A stretch of 64,000 bases of DNA from Tenebrio molitor. Lineage: Eukaryota > Arthropoda > Insecta > Coleoptera > Tenebrionidae. Location of the stretch: NCBI RefSeq assembly GCF_963966145.1, contig NC_091050.1, forward strand, positions 18,228,001 through 18,292,000, given 5' to 3'. The position numbers and the translations under genes were made by a program. Shown piece after piece: positions 1 to 11,146 of this stretch; the first letter of the stretch is position 1; every line of letters begins with the position of its first letter. Under the pieces are notes generated by a model that worked only from the letters and a program-made list of their open reading frames with translations, had not been told where the DNA came from and searched no databases.

Positions 1-574
1 ATTGTAGCTTTGATTCGTTAATCGGCCACTGAGGGCGCGCAATAAGGTTCTGTCTTCTTTTGTTTCATGGCCACTCTGCAGAAACAATTATCATGGATAA
101 TGAAACGGCCTTATAAGCGTAGCTTTTTGATTCAGATGGCCTTGGCCAAAACAAAACATAATTTTCAAAAAATAAAATGAGTGCAACATTTGCACTTGCT
201 TATCCTTTCATGTGCAGCTTCTATGGTATAGAAAACGATAAATTTTAACTTTTAAAGCATGCACATTTCCTTGTGTAGCACTGTTTGGTGTTTTGACTAG
301 TTCATCCAAGGGCCTAGGCCAATGTATCATAGTGCATTCCTTATGCCGCCTGTTTGCAAAATCACTGAGCACTTTATAAAATGTCTGATTTTGTTGAATG
401 TCTAAAAAGTATTTTTTGCAATTCCAGGAGTAAAGGTAGGTACTAATTTAATTCCATTGTTTCAGGACCGAATAAATTCTAGTTTTAATGCAGGAATTAA
501 ATATTTTCAAAAGTGCCAAAGCAAATGTTCTCAAGGTAACTACTTTTTGAAATTTATTTCGCATTAATAAACTT
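1..574. other. AT-rich non-coding stretch, nothing recognised
   Basis: No open frame with a recognisable protein, no inverted repeat and no RNA signature was seen here. It lies 3' of the vg TDU exon on the vg strand, so it is probably vg intron or downstream sequence. Confidence 0.4.
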
Positions 575-645
575 TTTTATAAATACGAACTTTCCAAAAA
601 AATTACGCTGTTATCCCTAAGGTAATTTAGTCTTAAAATCATTAT
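575..645 (-). pseudogene. Nuclear copy of mitochondrial 16S rRNA (NUMT)
   Basis: The plus strand carries 'acgctgttatccctaagg' (605-622), the complement of the almost invariant peptidyl-transferase-loop segment of mitochondrial large-subunit rRNA (sense CCTTAGGGATAACAGCGT). The flanks also fit insect 16S: 'gaactttccaaaaaaatt' comes just before it and an AT-rich 'taatttagtcttaaaatcatta' type tail follows. Only about 70 bp can be aligned by eye, so this is a short insertion and not a functional rRNA. A small number of substitutions against typical insect 16S suggest a fairly recent transfer or slow decay. The rRNA sense is on the minus strand. A foldback element begins 16 bp to the right. Confidence 0.85.
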
Positions 646-660
646 ACATACATATACAAA

Positions 661-1374
661 TACAGTGTGGAAACTTTAATTGGAATAAAATTCATAACTT
701 GGACATAGGTGATATTTGTACAAAATCCCAAAACAGGTCGATTTTTGTTTTTCCTTGCCCACATTTTGGCGTATTTAGTTTTTGCAAATCTGCTCCCAGT
801 AGCTCGCAACCACCCCTAACTTTTTTTTCCAAATGGAAAGGTATGCCAAGTGATACCTCGTTTGAAAGCCCACTTCGCAAAGATTACAACGCACTATTTG
901 TATTTTCAAATCCTACGTGCTAAAAAATAAAAAGAATTATGCAACAAATGTTCAAAATGGGCATAGTTTGTTTCTTGGCCAATTGCAGATCGATAGTAAC
1001 ATGCATCCCTTACGTTTTATAATAACATTTCCGGTGTGATTTGCCCATTTTGAGCATTTGTTGCATTAAATAGAATTCAACTTATAAAATTGGATTTATT
1101 TTTTTAGCACTTAGGCTTTGAAAATATTCAGGAAATAAATAGTGCGTTGTATTCCTTCCGAAGTGGGCTTTCAAACGAGGTGTCACTTGGCATACCCTTC
1201 CATTTGAAAAAAAAAGTTAGTGGTGGTTGCGAGCTTCCGAGAGCAGAAATGCAAAAACTATATGCGCCAAAATGTGGACAAGGAAAATCAAAAATCAACC
1301 TGTTACGGGATTTTTTACAAAAACCGCCTATGTCCAAGAATTTTATTCCAGTTAAAGTTTCCACACTGTATACA
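661..1374. mobile_element. 714-bp foldback element starting TACAGTGTGGAAACTTTAA
   Basis: The left arm (661-918) returns as its reverse complement at about 1125-1374, ending 'ttccacactgta'. The central segment is also self-complementary: 'gcaacaaatgttcaaaatgggca' near 940-962 pairs with 'tgcccattttgagcatttgttgc' near 1042-1064. The whole unit is therefore one long, diverged hairpin. The ends are flanked by TA, which suits a Tc1/mariner-type non-autonomous element, but the superfamily is an inference. Related single-arm copies lie at 8036-8144 and 8689-8938. Short frames in the arms are shadows of the repeat. Confidence 0.8.
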
Positions 1375-1554
1375 TGCTCGTACATTTACATTTTCATAAT
1401 GAACTAAACTGCCAACTAAACTGTTAAAGAAATGATTAGTTTTAGTAAATAATAAATGAAGAAGAACCAGCAGCGGTAGAAGACTGAAAGCCATTGTCAT
1501 TGTCGACAAAAACATTCTGTAGGTACACCTAGAACGTTTTTTTTCACAAATTCA

Positions 1555-1900
1555 TACAGGGCAAGTCACATAAGGGTTATTTCCGAATTTATTTTGTACG
1601 CAACCAAAAATACCAATGACGCTGACTACTTGATACCATTTATAATGTGATTTAATTTAGTAATCAACGTAGGTATGTAATTTGGCTAAAAATGTCACAA
1701 TGACGTTTTCCTGTTCTGATTAATGAAATCAAAAATTAAATTCATTAACTGTCATTTTGACATTTTTAGCCAAATTATATACCTACGTGGATTACTAAAT
1801 AAAATCACATTATAAATGGTATCAAGTGGTCAGCGTAATTAGTATTCTTGGTTGCGTACAAAATAAATTCAGAAATAAACCTTATGTGACTTGCCCTGTA
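1555..1900. mobile_element. 346-bp foldback MITE (TACAGGGCAAGTCACATAAGG)
   Basis: The left arm reads TACAGGGCAAGTCACATAAG and continues through 'ttttgtacgcaacca' and 'gataccatttataatgtga'. The right arm is its reverse complement, ending 'cttatgtgacttgccctgta'. The arms are about 150 bp each and well preserved, and they meet near 1730 with almost no loop. There is no coding capacity, so this is a miniature inverted-repeat element of unknown family. Confidence 0.85.
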
Positions 1901-2087
1901 TAATTCTTGTTCATATACCTTTCTTCATTTTGATGGTATTACTTCTGAACTTTAAATATGGCTACCCATGATTATGAATTTCCAAGTTACCGAGTATACA
2001 TATTTTATAACCACCTCAAACTATGATTTTAATTTTATTGCTTTAAAAGGCTGGATTGTCACGTTGGCGGCATATTTTAATACATTT

Positions 2088-2381
2088 TTTTGTTCGACAC
2101 TGTCAGAATTTGAGAATTTTCTCCTATGTGAACGGATTTTGATAAATGTCACAACTTGTCAAAACGAAACGTCAAGCTAATTTTAAAGAATTTAAGCGAT
2201 TTGGAGCCTTTAAGGGGCTTTTCGATCAAAAAAACGTTGTATTCAACTTTTTCGTGCGTAAATTGGGCCTTTTTTGGCACTCGTGGGCCTTTAAAACGCT
2301 CGTTTCACTCGCGTTTTAAAATGGTCCACGCGTGCCAAAAAAGATCCAATTTACACACAAACTCGTCAAATAAACTACTAT
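2088..2381 (+). repeat. Dispersed repeat, copy 1 (AACTCGTGTGTAAATTGGGC family)
   Basis: This unit reappears inverted at 23430-23657 and as a short fragment at 41476-41533. Shared landmarks are 'tgttcgacactgtcagaa', 'aacgaaacgtcaagctaatt' and 'gtaaattgggc'. In this copy the right half is itself palindromic: 'taaattgggccttttttggcac' near 2260-2281 pairs with 'gtgccaaaaaagatccaattta' near 2330-2352. That suggests a foldback end. No protein is encoded. Confidence 0.75.
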
Positions 2382-3913
2382 TTCAACAACTTTTCTGAAC
2401 TGCAAAGGTACAGTACGAGTAATGTAACCTTCTTTGTAAGTTATCAAAAAGAATTATTTCGTAGTTTGTCTTTCACCCAGATGTACGAGTACGTAGTTGT
2501 TCTGTTTTTAATACATAGTTTTATATCCCATTTTGTTTAAGTTTTTGATTGTTTAATACCCAATGTAATTGCAGCAAACTCAATTAAAATTATCAAGTAA
2601 GTTGGAAACATTTGCGCATGCGCATGTGCTCTTTGCGGAAGTAAATTTCGCAACCTAGACTAACTCCAGAGTCCAGACCCACCCACTGAATTGTTAAGAC
2701 CCGCATGAGAACAGTTCTAATTAACTTAATGCTTAACTTTATGCGTAGGCTTTGAACATTTAGGATTTACTGAAAGATTCTAATTAAAACCATTGCTCGG
2801 TCTTCGTGGTCACCGGCCATGAATACATACAGCCGACATTAGTTTTTTTTCCTTCACATTTGTTATCACATTTTAAGACGATGCGATGAGGCGAAGAAAG
2901 TAATTTGATCCTAACACCTTGTAAACACACGTTTGAGCGTCAGGAGTGTTTTTTATTGTTGGGCGGCATCCAGTCTCAGTCAAAAATCCCCAAAAATGTG
3001 AAAATTCATAATATACATTTGTATTCAATTAGTGATCACATTAAAACTAATCGGTAAGCCGGAGCGATGCCATTTAGCAGTCGGTGCGTTTTGAAACATC
3101 CGAATGACATAACAATTTTGTGGCTAGTTAAAATTCTTAGAACTCTTAATTTATTATTGAGAAATGTGGTCGGGACAAGGAGGAGAGACTCGCCGGTGAC
3201 GGTGTCTAAACGATACACCCTGCACCGGGATCCTCGATAGCCATCTCCGGTGGCTGCGACCGAATATTTTTTCTTTCTGATGGATTTATGAAAGTAATTA
3301 CGGTAGTGAAATGACATAAATTACGGATGATTTATTAACGAACGGACCTCTTTTCTTGTTTGGACATGCGGTTGCCCCTCGAAAACGCCCGTTATTAATG
3401 GTCGCCTTAAAATGTCTCAGATTTTGACATAGCGCATTCTCCAGCAATTCCACCGACAGGACCATTAAAATCATAATGACGCCGTTTGGAGCGTGTTATG
3501 TCATCGAGGTTACATTTTTTCGCACTTAACTGACCAGGACATGGGCCAGGATTTTTCGGTAAGTTCTGTTATGTAAACGAACAGGTGCAATTTGTGTTTT
3601 ATTGGGCTCCGAAGGCACCTGCGGTTCAGATCATTTTATGTCGTTAGCCGACATGTACCTAATTGGGTAATATGGTGAGTTAATGGCACAACCTATTTAT
3701 AGCACCATCAGAAATTTTCAAAATATAATATCAATACTTTTTCTGGACAAGTAAACAAATTACTACCAAAGACATAACACAAAAGGACTCTGGTTGAAGC
3801 TGTGAAGTGATTTTACTCAAAATTTTCCCAAAATCTAGATTTCAATAAAAGAGATAAATAATCAAAGTGTGAAAGATCTAATGATTAGATGTCGAGACAC
3901 GCTTTAAACTAAC
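2382..3913. other. vg intron sequence, higher GC from about 2600 to 3660
   Basis: The segment 2600-3660 is free of recognised repeats and has more CpG and GC than its surroundings. Blocks near 3360-3560 contain TAAT-type homeodomain cores. A 93-codon open frame on the minus strand (3036-3317) has no recognised family and no splice support. The stretch lies just 3' of the TDU exon on the vg strand, so it is probably intron. Regulatory function is only a guess. The C-terminal vg exon was looked for here and not found. Confidence 0.35.
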
Positions 3914-4081
3914 CTTTTGTATGCGTTGATGTTTTATCCAAAGCTCTCGAAAAATGTTCATCAACTACAGAAGCAGCATCGCCTTGGTAATGCGTGAAGA
4001 CAACACAGTTTGCAGAAACGTACTGAGCACGTGAGCTTCCAGCATCTTGGGAGTCATCGTCATCAACCCCATGCTGAGGAT
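3914..4081 (-). CDS. vg: Vestigial, coding exon 3: TDU (Scalloped-binding) domain
   Basis: This exon encodes the Vestigial/VGLL TDU domain, which binds the TEAD factor Scalloped and makes Vg its transcriptional co-activator in the nucleus. The exon opens after an acceptor reading 'ttctgcttgcag' and closes at AAAAG|GTTAGT. It is entered in phase 1: the G from exon 2 plus AT makes Asp115, and it also leaves in phase 1. Residues 116-133 are acidic and Ser-rich (HGVDDDDSQDAGSS). Residues about 136-162 form the TDU core, with CVVFTHYQGDAASVVDEHF and then SRAL. This matches the fly Vg pattern VVFTxYxGDxASxVDEHFSRAL. Fly Vg continues with the conserved NFPPSFWN block, which was not found in the 3.9 kb to the left, so the gene continues outside the window. 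Confidence 0.95.
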
Positions 4082-6846
4082 CTGCAAGCAGAAAAATAAA
4101 ATCAAGAAAAGTCTAATTTTGCTAAACAATTATTAAACTACAATATAAACAAATTCTTCTATGCCACTTTTATAGCCAACTAAATATCTGACGTACACTA
4201 TGGTGAGTCGCACTTTCATTCTTATCATTATAAATGCTTAAAACATTCTCTGCGGTCTGCGGGTTTTTATGTCTCTTTCGTATACTGTGGTGGTTTAAAT
4301 CATGGAAACATTACCAAGAGAATTTTAATTAAGGTGCGCAATTACGCGGTAGGTAGTCCACGCAAGTATTGAGAATCTTTGGTCACCCACGATGGTATCT
4401 TCCCCCAAAAGAAGAAAACAACAAGAACGTTAACATTGAAACGTGGAACTAAGTACCACAGGTAAAAAGATGAAGAATCATCAAGAGATAAAATCAGTGC
4501 CACTGAAAGTAAGAGGTGATTTATAGTAAGATTAAAAGCAGTACGAGTATGTAGTGGATTTTGTTTAAAAATTCTTTATTGCTTATAAGATAAAAAATGA
4601 AGACCAGCTCTAGTGTGCTGTAAGAAATTAAACGATGTTTCTTCACTAAATGGTAGTAATGCGAGGAAAACTAGTACTCTTCAGCTACATAGAAAGACTA
4701 GACTAAATAAAATTTTCTATATAACCCATATTCAGGTAAAGAGAAAGGGTCTCAATCCAAATAACAGAATTTGAAAAAAGCTGCAACGATTTGTTTTCTT
4801 CGCTTGAAAGTTTACCTTTCCAACCGTTTTTTGCCAAAGCTCCATTTAAACAACACAGTTCTGGTATTTTTCCAGAGCATGGTCCAAAGCAAAAACAACA
4901 TAATTTTAATGGCTGTTACAGTTCGTTACACAAAACGAACAAAAGCATCAAAATTTCTGTCACATTCTTGTTTTTTTGCCGGTGTCTAATGATCCAAATT
5001 GGGTCGGCGTTCAAATTTCTTATCAATAATGCAATAATTTGCGCCCGTCGCGATGGTTCTTTAATATTGTACCTGGAATCGCGACCAATGATGGTTTCGA
5101 GTAAAGTCGCCAAGATAAAAACCGTACCGCCATTGTTCTGGTTATGTGTTCAAGGTTGGCCAACTCGGAGCGACGGTTTTTGCTCAACATTTTCTTCTTA
5201 ACTAATTAATGTCGAAGAATGCGCCTGGTATAATCTCAACGGAATTGGTCCAAATTCGAGAAAATTTCGTCGGAATACAGAACCGACGAGTGGATCGTCC
5301 TTCTTACGCGAGTTTCCATAAGTGATGCTCAAAAACAGGATTTTAAAACGTCATTATTCAAATTAGGAATGAGAAAAAACTGAAGAAATATCGCCGCGGT
5401 GATGAGCTCGGCGATGATCTGAACAACAAGAAATTTTATTTGATTTAAAATGTTAAAGATTAGTGACCTGTTAAAGAAGATAAGAGAAGAAGATACCTCT
5501 TAGCGGTATTTTTGTGGCTCCGAATTAAGTGTCTTTATATATTCGTTTTTATCTATTTGATCTTGAGACCATTTTGTTAAAAATAGAAGGAACTCCATAT
5601 AAATGTTGCAGAAGGCCACATATTTCACAAAAAGCTGTAGGAGTTGTTTCGTAAATTTTCCGTTATAAACAAACCTAATTTAGACGTAGTAGGGGAGACT
5701 GGAACAATTCGGGCATGTTTATTGTGCGGTGTTGTCCATCCTGTGTCGGCAGGTTTTTACCGTTATGGCTGAGAAAAGGTGCCGCGTTTCCCATCAATTA
5801 TTAGCTTAAGACGAAATTAGGAAATAATTAAAATGATGCGATGGAAACTTGAGACCGGCACAGGTCTAGGCTTGAGCAATCGACGGATGCGTTTGTTGTG
5901 GTGGTTCTTTTTCAAATTCCGTAAATATTTCACTACAAACGTTTTGTCAGTCTTGTCAAAATACGGTTTTCGGTTTCAGGTAAATGTTTACTCAACTGAT
6001 TTAATTTTTTTCTTGTGACTTTATGGAGTTTCAAATGTTTCCGATCTGGTGGAGGGCGTTTAATTTAGCTCATTAGTTGGTAATTCTTTATCGATTCGAT
6101 TAAAGTGAGATGTTATCGAGCAGACTGAAAGGAGATGCTTGGACGTGAGCAAGCTGTCAACAGAAAGGGAGAAAATCTCTTTGACAATAGACAGTATCTA
6201 TATTCTTTTAGTGAAGACTTTTTGATTCTATATTCTACCATAGCAGATTGAAGCAAACAATTTTGCTTCCAAAGAGCACTCGTGTCGTTGAAGACAGTCC
6301 TTCTATGGAATTACGACGGAAATAATCATTAATGTTTTGAAGAAAGGAGTCTTGGAGATCAACTAACTGAAGAACGCAGATTCCACACGTATAACTTGAT
6401 TTGAATAATTCCTGCACAAGGTCAGAGGTGAGACTTGTTTCAACAGCAACAGCTCAGAAGTAACAGCAAGTGGGATTGTCGATAAGCTCTTCATTTCGTT
6501 TTCCTGGCCACACGAAAGGTATAAATGAATTAATAGTTCCTTGTAGTACAACGGTATTTAATTTTTGTGTATTACCACTTTTCAAGAAAATTAAAGTAGG
6601 TACGATGTTTAAAAAAGAGCTAACTTTTGTGTTGAAGACTTTCACTCTGGGAAATATCACTCTTCGAGACGCCACAAAAAAAGAGAATTATTCACTCTTC
6701 TCTCTTATCTTGGCCTTACTATCTTCTTCCTGCAGTTAAATAAAAATTAAAGAAATGTAACTTGAAGATATGGGAATCTTTGAATGGAAAGGTGTTTTTC
6801 AATTTCAATTTCTACATAATTCAATTGTAGGATATGTATACATTGT
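4082..6846. other. vg intron between exons 2 and 3, proximal part; possible conserved segments
   Basis: No protein family or transposon was recognised. Two GC-richer, non-repetitive blocks stand out. The block 4980-5330 has CpG-rich stretches around 'gcgcccgtcgcgatgg' and a SOX-like CCATTGTTC at about 5131. The block 5690-6130 is less marked. Open frames of up to 136 codons (4791-5201) have no family match and no splice context. In Drosophila, vg introns hold wing enhancers, so these blocks are reasonable candidates, but nothing here proves activity. Confidence 0.3.
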
Positions 6847-7190
6847 AATTATTTATACACCAAATTAAATGGTTGTGAATAGGCTACAAAAAGGCCTAAT
6901 AAATTTACGTATAGCCCCCAAGGGCTTCAAGGCTAAACTGTCAAAATATTTTTTTTTTCAAATGAAATTATACTTGTGATACACTGTTGTCTTCAGAATA
7001 AAATTCTCTATCACAATTACTAAAAAAAGTACCTATGTGTTCTCATTTGAAAAAAAATATTTTAACAGTTTAACCTTGAAGTCGTTGGGGCTTTACGTAA
7101 ATTTAGTAGGCCATTTTGTAGCTTATTCACAACCATTTAATTTGGTGTATTAAAATCCTCCGATAGATAAGGGAGCTATGGACTCGTATT
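6847..7190. mobile_element. Foldback MITE (ACACCAAATTAAATGGTTGTG family), copy 1
   Basis: The left arm begins near 'acaccaaattaaatggttgtgaataggctac' and includes 'aagggcttcaaggctaaactgtcaaaat'. The right arm is its reverse complement ('gtagcttattcacaaccatttaatttggtgt') and runs on through 'ggagctatggactcg'. The loop around 6970-7040 is also self-complementary. Two further copies lie at 9773-9960 and 10425-10670. The left end is shorter than the right, so it is truncated. Confidence 0.8.
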
Positions 7191-8035
7191 TTTTTTATTT
7201 TTTTTTGGGAGACCTGTATATTTTAAAGTAAAGTAACTTGAACAAATATAAGCAAATAAAAAAAAAAGAAGAAATTTCCTCTTCTACACAACCTGTCCAT
7301 TACAGCTTATGTATAATACAATTAGATCTTTGGCCTTTGTATTATTCATTAGTTAACAGCAACTTTGTATTAGTTAACAACAATACTAATAATAATTACT
7401 ATAAATTTAATGTGAGAGATAACAAATACCACAATACTTAATCAACTTATCGTAGAATGTAATGAATAAATTCAACAAGGTCATATTTAATAACAAATTA
7501 CTTTTATCACACTGTTTTTGTGTTGATTAACGCAACTTGAAAAATATCTTTCAGTTTTAGTTGTATTGTTAACGATTTCAACTTTTAAATTTTCATTAAC
7601 AATTATTTATATTGTTTTATATTCTTTCATGGCCTTGTATGACTTCTATTTCTATTGCGAACATACAAAGATTCATCACATTTAGAACTGCTAAACAGCA
7701 GGAATCCAGTTTTATCAATATTTATTTTTAGTTTATTTTCAGAGAGCTAATTTAGCATTTTTAATAGATTTCAGATGAAGATTTAGCTAGCTTGTGTCTT
7801 CTCCTTCTGCTAAAATGACAGTTTCATCTACATACTGATAGAGGAACCCAATGACCTAGACAGACAACTGGTAAAAATGATAAATAGCAAGTGTCCCAAA
7901 ACGAGTCCTAATGGAACTTTTTTACTAGAATTTATAAAATACGATTCAGTAACAGCACCCTTGTTTGGGACACATACAATCTGCTTTTTACCCAATAAGT
8001 AAGTTTGTATTAGTTTTTGACCAAGTCCTCTTAGG
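7191..8035. other. AT-rich intron sequence, nothing recognised
   Basis: Only short frames with no family match are present. The composition is strongly A+T. No inverted repeat was seen. Confidence 0.35.
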
Positions 8036-8144
8036 TATACAGCGTGAAAACCTTAAGTGGAATAAAATTCGTAACTTGGACATAGACGATTTTTGTAAAA
8101 AATCCCGAAACAGGTCAATTATTGTTTTTCCTTGTCCACATTTT
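8036..8144 (+). repeat. Truncated arm of the 661-1374 foldback family
   Basis: The sequence from 'acagcgtgaaaaccttaagtgg' through 'ccttgtccacattttg' follows the left arm of the 661-1374 element. It then stops abruptly at about 8144, where a transposase remnant of another family follows. Confidence 0.7.
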
Positions 8145-8185
8145 GACTACGATATCAACTACTGTTTTAAGAATATATCAGGAGA

Positions 8186-8360
8186 ATTTACAAAGCGGCA
8201 TCCTTACAAGATGCAGATGGCCGAAGAACTAGCAGAGGATGACCAGAGACCCGGACTGCCAAAATCCAATTTTGCGAGCAAATGATGAACCTTCGTCAGA
8301 CAAAAATACTCTCACATGGTAAATTTAATCGCCACAACTGGACCGTTATTGTTATTGTCC
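8186..8360 (+). pseudogene. Mariner/Tc-like transposase remnant
   Basis: One frame gives KRHPYKMQMAEELAEDDQR, which matches the HPYKxQxxxEL.xxD motif that follows the second helix-turn-helix in a large insect mariner/Tc-type (IS630-superfamily) transposase group. Some 60 bp later another frame gives HGKFNRHNW, which resembles the G.VNRHN block before the second catalytic Asp. The pieces are separated by a stop and a deletion, so the gene is dead. No termini could be assigned. Confidence 0.6.
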
Positions 8361-8688
8361 TAATTGAATGCGAGAAACTGATACTCAGTTAAAAAAATTT
8401 TGAACGCTTTTTACCTATTTCTGTTCCTTAGACGATCTTAATTTTATTCTTTTGCAAACGATAATTACTTGGAGCTAAATCCGTGCTGTATGATGGACGA
8501 TTCAGTTGCTTAATTTTTAAATGTCTACAAGTTTTCCTTCATTGGGGATGATTTAAAAGAGAACCAGAAAACTATGGCCATGATCTTTGGAATAAAGCAA
8601 ATTGTTTAGTAAAGTCACCGTACAATCTATGTAGTACTTTACAAAAAGTTTTTCAAGGTGTTTGATTTTTAAACTTGTGCTCTGGAAT

Positions 8689-8938
8689 ATACATTGTGGA
8701 AACTTTAACTGGAATAAAATAACTTGGACATTGGTGATTTTTGAAAAAAATCCCGAAATAGGTCGATTTTTGTTTTTCCCTGCCCACATTTGGCGCATAT
8801 GGTTTTTGCATATCTGCTCCCGCAAGCTCGCAACCACCCCTAAGTTTTTTTTTTAAATGGAAGGGTATGCCAAGTGACACCTCGTTTGAAACCCACTTCG
8901 CAAAGAATACAACGCACTATTTGTTCTTGAATATGTTT
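8689..8938 (+). repeat. Single-arm copy of the 661-1374 foldback family
   Basis: It starts 'acattgtggaaactttaactgg' and ends near 'gcaaagaatacaacgcactatttgt', colinear with the left arm at 661-918. The second arm is absent. Confidence 0.75.
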
Positions 8939-9655
8939 CCAAAAAAAGGTCCAATTTCGTCACCAGTGGGAATTGTTCCTCAATCCTCATAAACAAGTTG
9001 CCTAAATATTTTAGCAATTGAAAAGTCGGATTAGGAAAAAAAAGCTAAACATTTTAAAGGTTTTTGACTTGTTGGGCGAAAACAATCTAATTGACTCGTT
9101 AATGAAAGGTGTTGCATTGGATCTGACGAGTAGTATATCCCGGCATTAAAGCCCTGCAGGAGGAAGCCAGTTTTTAATAGCTCATCGTAACTAACGCGGA
9201 AAATAAAATAAATAACATCACGTCATCCACCTCCTTGAAAAAACGGCCCCACATAATACCTGAACCGTCAGTGGTAAGCAAATTCAATTACCGAAAACAG
9301 ATTATAAACATCAAAACGAAAAGTTACGACGGGTCCACACCGAAAAAAAAAATTGGATTTTTATAGCTCAATAAAAATATTAGTATTTTATAATAACAGT
9401 TTTATAGCTTCTTGACTTTTACACGGTTCTGATTAATTAAAACTGGTCACAAGCTTATTTTTAAATCCCCAATAAACAATCTAAATTACGACCGCCCTGT
9501 CGGAAGGTTTCGGTTTCACAATAAACTGACAGGCGTAAAATTCAGATGCTGTTAACTGTTTTTTTATAGACAACACAACACACACTCCCGCGGTTATCTC
9601 TATTAGAGACTCGTAAATTACGGTTTTGAGATATGCCGTAATACGCCGATGACAA
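8939..9655. other. Unique GC-richer vg intron block, possible cis-regulatory DNA
   Basis: The interval about 9060-9655 is non-repetitive and richer in CpG than its transposon-filled surroundings, with several TAAT homeodomain cores. No coding potential was recognised. It sits between vg exons 2 and 3 and is bounded on the right by the composite transposon. Enhancer function is inference. Confidence 0.3.
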
Positions 9656-9772
9656 AACTACTAGGTAGTATGGTCCCTGCAGCACACAACATTTTTTAAA
9701 TATTTTACCCTGTTTTTAAAGGTATATTTAAAAAACCAAATATTTCAAGAATTCTGCCCTGTTTTTAAAGGT

Positions 9773-9960
9773 ACACCAAATTAAATGGTTGTGAATAGGC
9801 TACAAAATGGCGTACTAAATTCACGTAAAGCCCCAAGGGCTTCAAGGTTAAACTGTCAAAATTTTTTTTTTTTCAAATGCTACCTTTTTTAGTAGGTAAT
9901 TCTGATAGAGATTTTTATTCTGAAAACAACAATGTCTGACATGTATAACCTCAAATAAAA
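9773..9960 (+). repeat. Foldback MITE family of 6847-7190, copy 2 (one arm)
   Basis: 'acaccaaattaaatggttgtgaataggctac' starts right after the sub-repeat of the composite element, showing that it was inserted into that terminus. The segment 'gccccaagggcttcaaggtt' follows as in copy 1. The other arm is missing or rearranged. Confidence 0.7.
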
Positions 9961-10106
9961 AAAAATAAAAAAAATAACACTACATTTTGAAACAAATGAC
10001 GAGCGCCAAGCGAGAAGCTATTAAAATTCATTGCGTTACAATGTAATAACCAAATTAAGTTGGCTGGAAAAACAAATGACAAATATGTAATAATAAGTAA
10101 TAACAT

Positions 10107-10259
10107 ATTTGGTGCGATTCTGTTTTAAAATTTACCAATATTGCTATATAATAAGGTTGTAGTTGCTATGATATGAAGCTGTTGATTGGTTTGATCTATG
10201 CAAAATCAATGTTGTTCAATAACAATATTGCTAAATTTTGAAACAGAATCGCACTAAAT
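10107..10259. mobile_element. 153-bp inverted-repeat MITE (ATTTGGTGCGATTCTG)
   Basis: 'atttggtgcgattctgtttt' at 10107-10126 pairs with 'aaacagaatcgcactaaat' at 10241-10259. Inner segments 'ttaccaatattg' and 'caatattgctaaa' also pair. It has no coding capacity and lies inside the composite element. Confidence 0.7.
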
Positions 10260-10424
10260 GAGATTGCGCAGAGCGCAGTTTAAATCAATTACAAATCATC
10301 CACTCCGCATTCGCCCCAAATTCACTCCGCATTTACTCCGCTAATTTTTTACAGTGTATGAACGTAAACAATGAATGTTTTATTTGATTTAATTTAATGT
10401 ATGTCTAATACAAAGGTGTGCCCA

Positions 10425-10670
10425 AAAAAGAAGACGAGTCCATAACTCCCTTATTTATCCGAGGATTTTAATTATTTATACACCAAATTAAATGGTTGTG
10501 AATAGGCTACAAAAGGCCCTAATAAATTCACATATAGCCCCAAGGGCTTCAAGGCTAAACTGTCAAAAAAAATTTTTTTCAAATGCGAACACAACACAAT
10601 TCTTTTTACCAATTCTGATAGAGATTTTATTGTGAAAAGAACAATGTATCACAAGTATGCACTTACATAC
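10425..10670 (+). repeat. Foldback MITE family of 6847-7190, copy 3 (one arm)
   Basis: It starts with 'gacgagtccataactccctta', the outer terminus that in copy 1 is kept only on the right, then 'acaccaaattaaatggttgtg' and 'gccccaagggcttcaaggct'. It therefore shows the full left end of the family. Confidence 0.75.
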
Positions 10671-10858
10671 CAAAAACACCAAAAAAAGTTTAAAAAACGC
10701 TACTATCGTCTATGTTTAATCGCCCCTCAGTGAAAGCCACTCCAAGAGGGAGTTTATTTAGATTATTTATAAAAAAAATCTTCGGAGTGAGACACAAAAT
10801 TCTTTAACTACTCGTATTAGTGGTTTGCCACCACATAAGTTAGTATTGATTTTGTAAT

Positions 10859-10975
10859 TAACTCGTTTGTTAATGGGCGATTGATCAATCTCAACTATTA
10901 AAGGCACTCACTCGCTACACTCGTTCGTGCTTTACACAGCTTCGGTTATTAATGGCCTTCATTAACAAACTAGTT
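10859..10975. repeat. Short inverted repeat around an ACTCGCTACACTCGTTCGTGC core
   Basis: 'aactcgtttgttaatg' pairs with 'cattaacaaactagtt' about 100 bp further on. The interior has the 'cgctacactcgttcgtgc' type motif, which also occurs in the hairpin element at 35223-35343. It is probably a small MITE. Confidence 0.5.
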
Positions 10976-11034
10976 TATATAAACTTTTATTGATAATAAT
11001 GTATAATATTTATATGATATGTAAACTAAATTTT

Positions 11035-11135
11035 AAACAAATAAAAAACTTCTTCTAGTCCTGAGCTTTTGGCCACAGTTCCCAAAACACTAGCAGCATT
11101 TCCTCTTTGGATAGCAATACTTACTCTTTGCTGGA
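11035..11135 (-). pseudogene. LINE reverse-transcriptase C-terminal tail (remnant)
   Basis: The minus strand encodes QQRVSIAIQRGNAASVLGT and then runs to a stop. The 'RxSxAxQRGNAASVLGT' block is typical of the C-terminal end of ORF2 in a group of insect non-LTR retrotransposons. Only about 35 codons remain, followed on the minus strand by a 3' region with an AATAAA-type signal. The next bases upstream of this tail are the oppositely oriented PIF1-like helicase, so the fragment is an insertion or recombination product. A second copy of the same motif lies at 48774-49016. Confidence 0.65.
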
Positions 11136-11146
11136 AATAGTTAGTA

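Noticed and set aside
3036..3317. 93-codon minus-strand frame as the vg C-terminal exon
   Set aside because: It lacks the NFPPSFWN block and other Vg C-terminal features, and has no good acceptor in the required phase.
4791..5201. 136-codon plus-strand frame in the vg intron
   Set aside because: No recognised domain, overlapping frames on both strands and no splice context.
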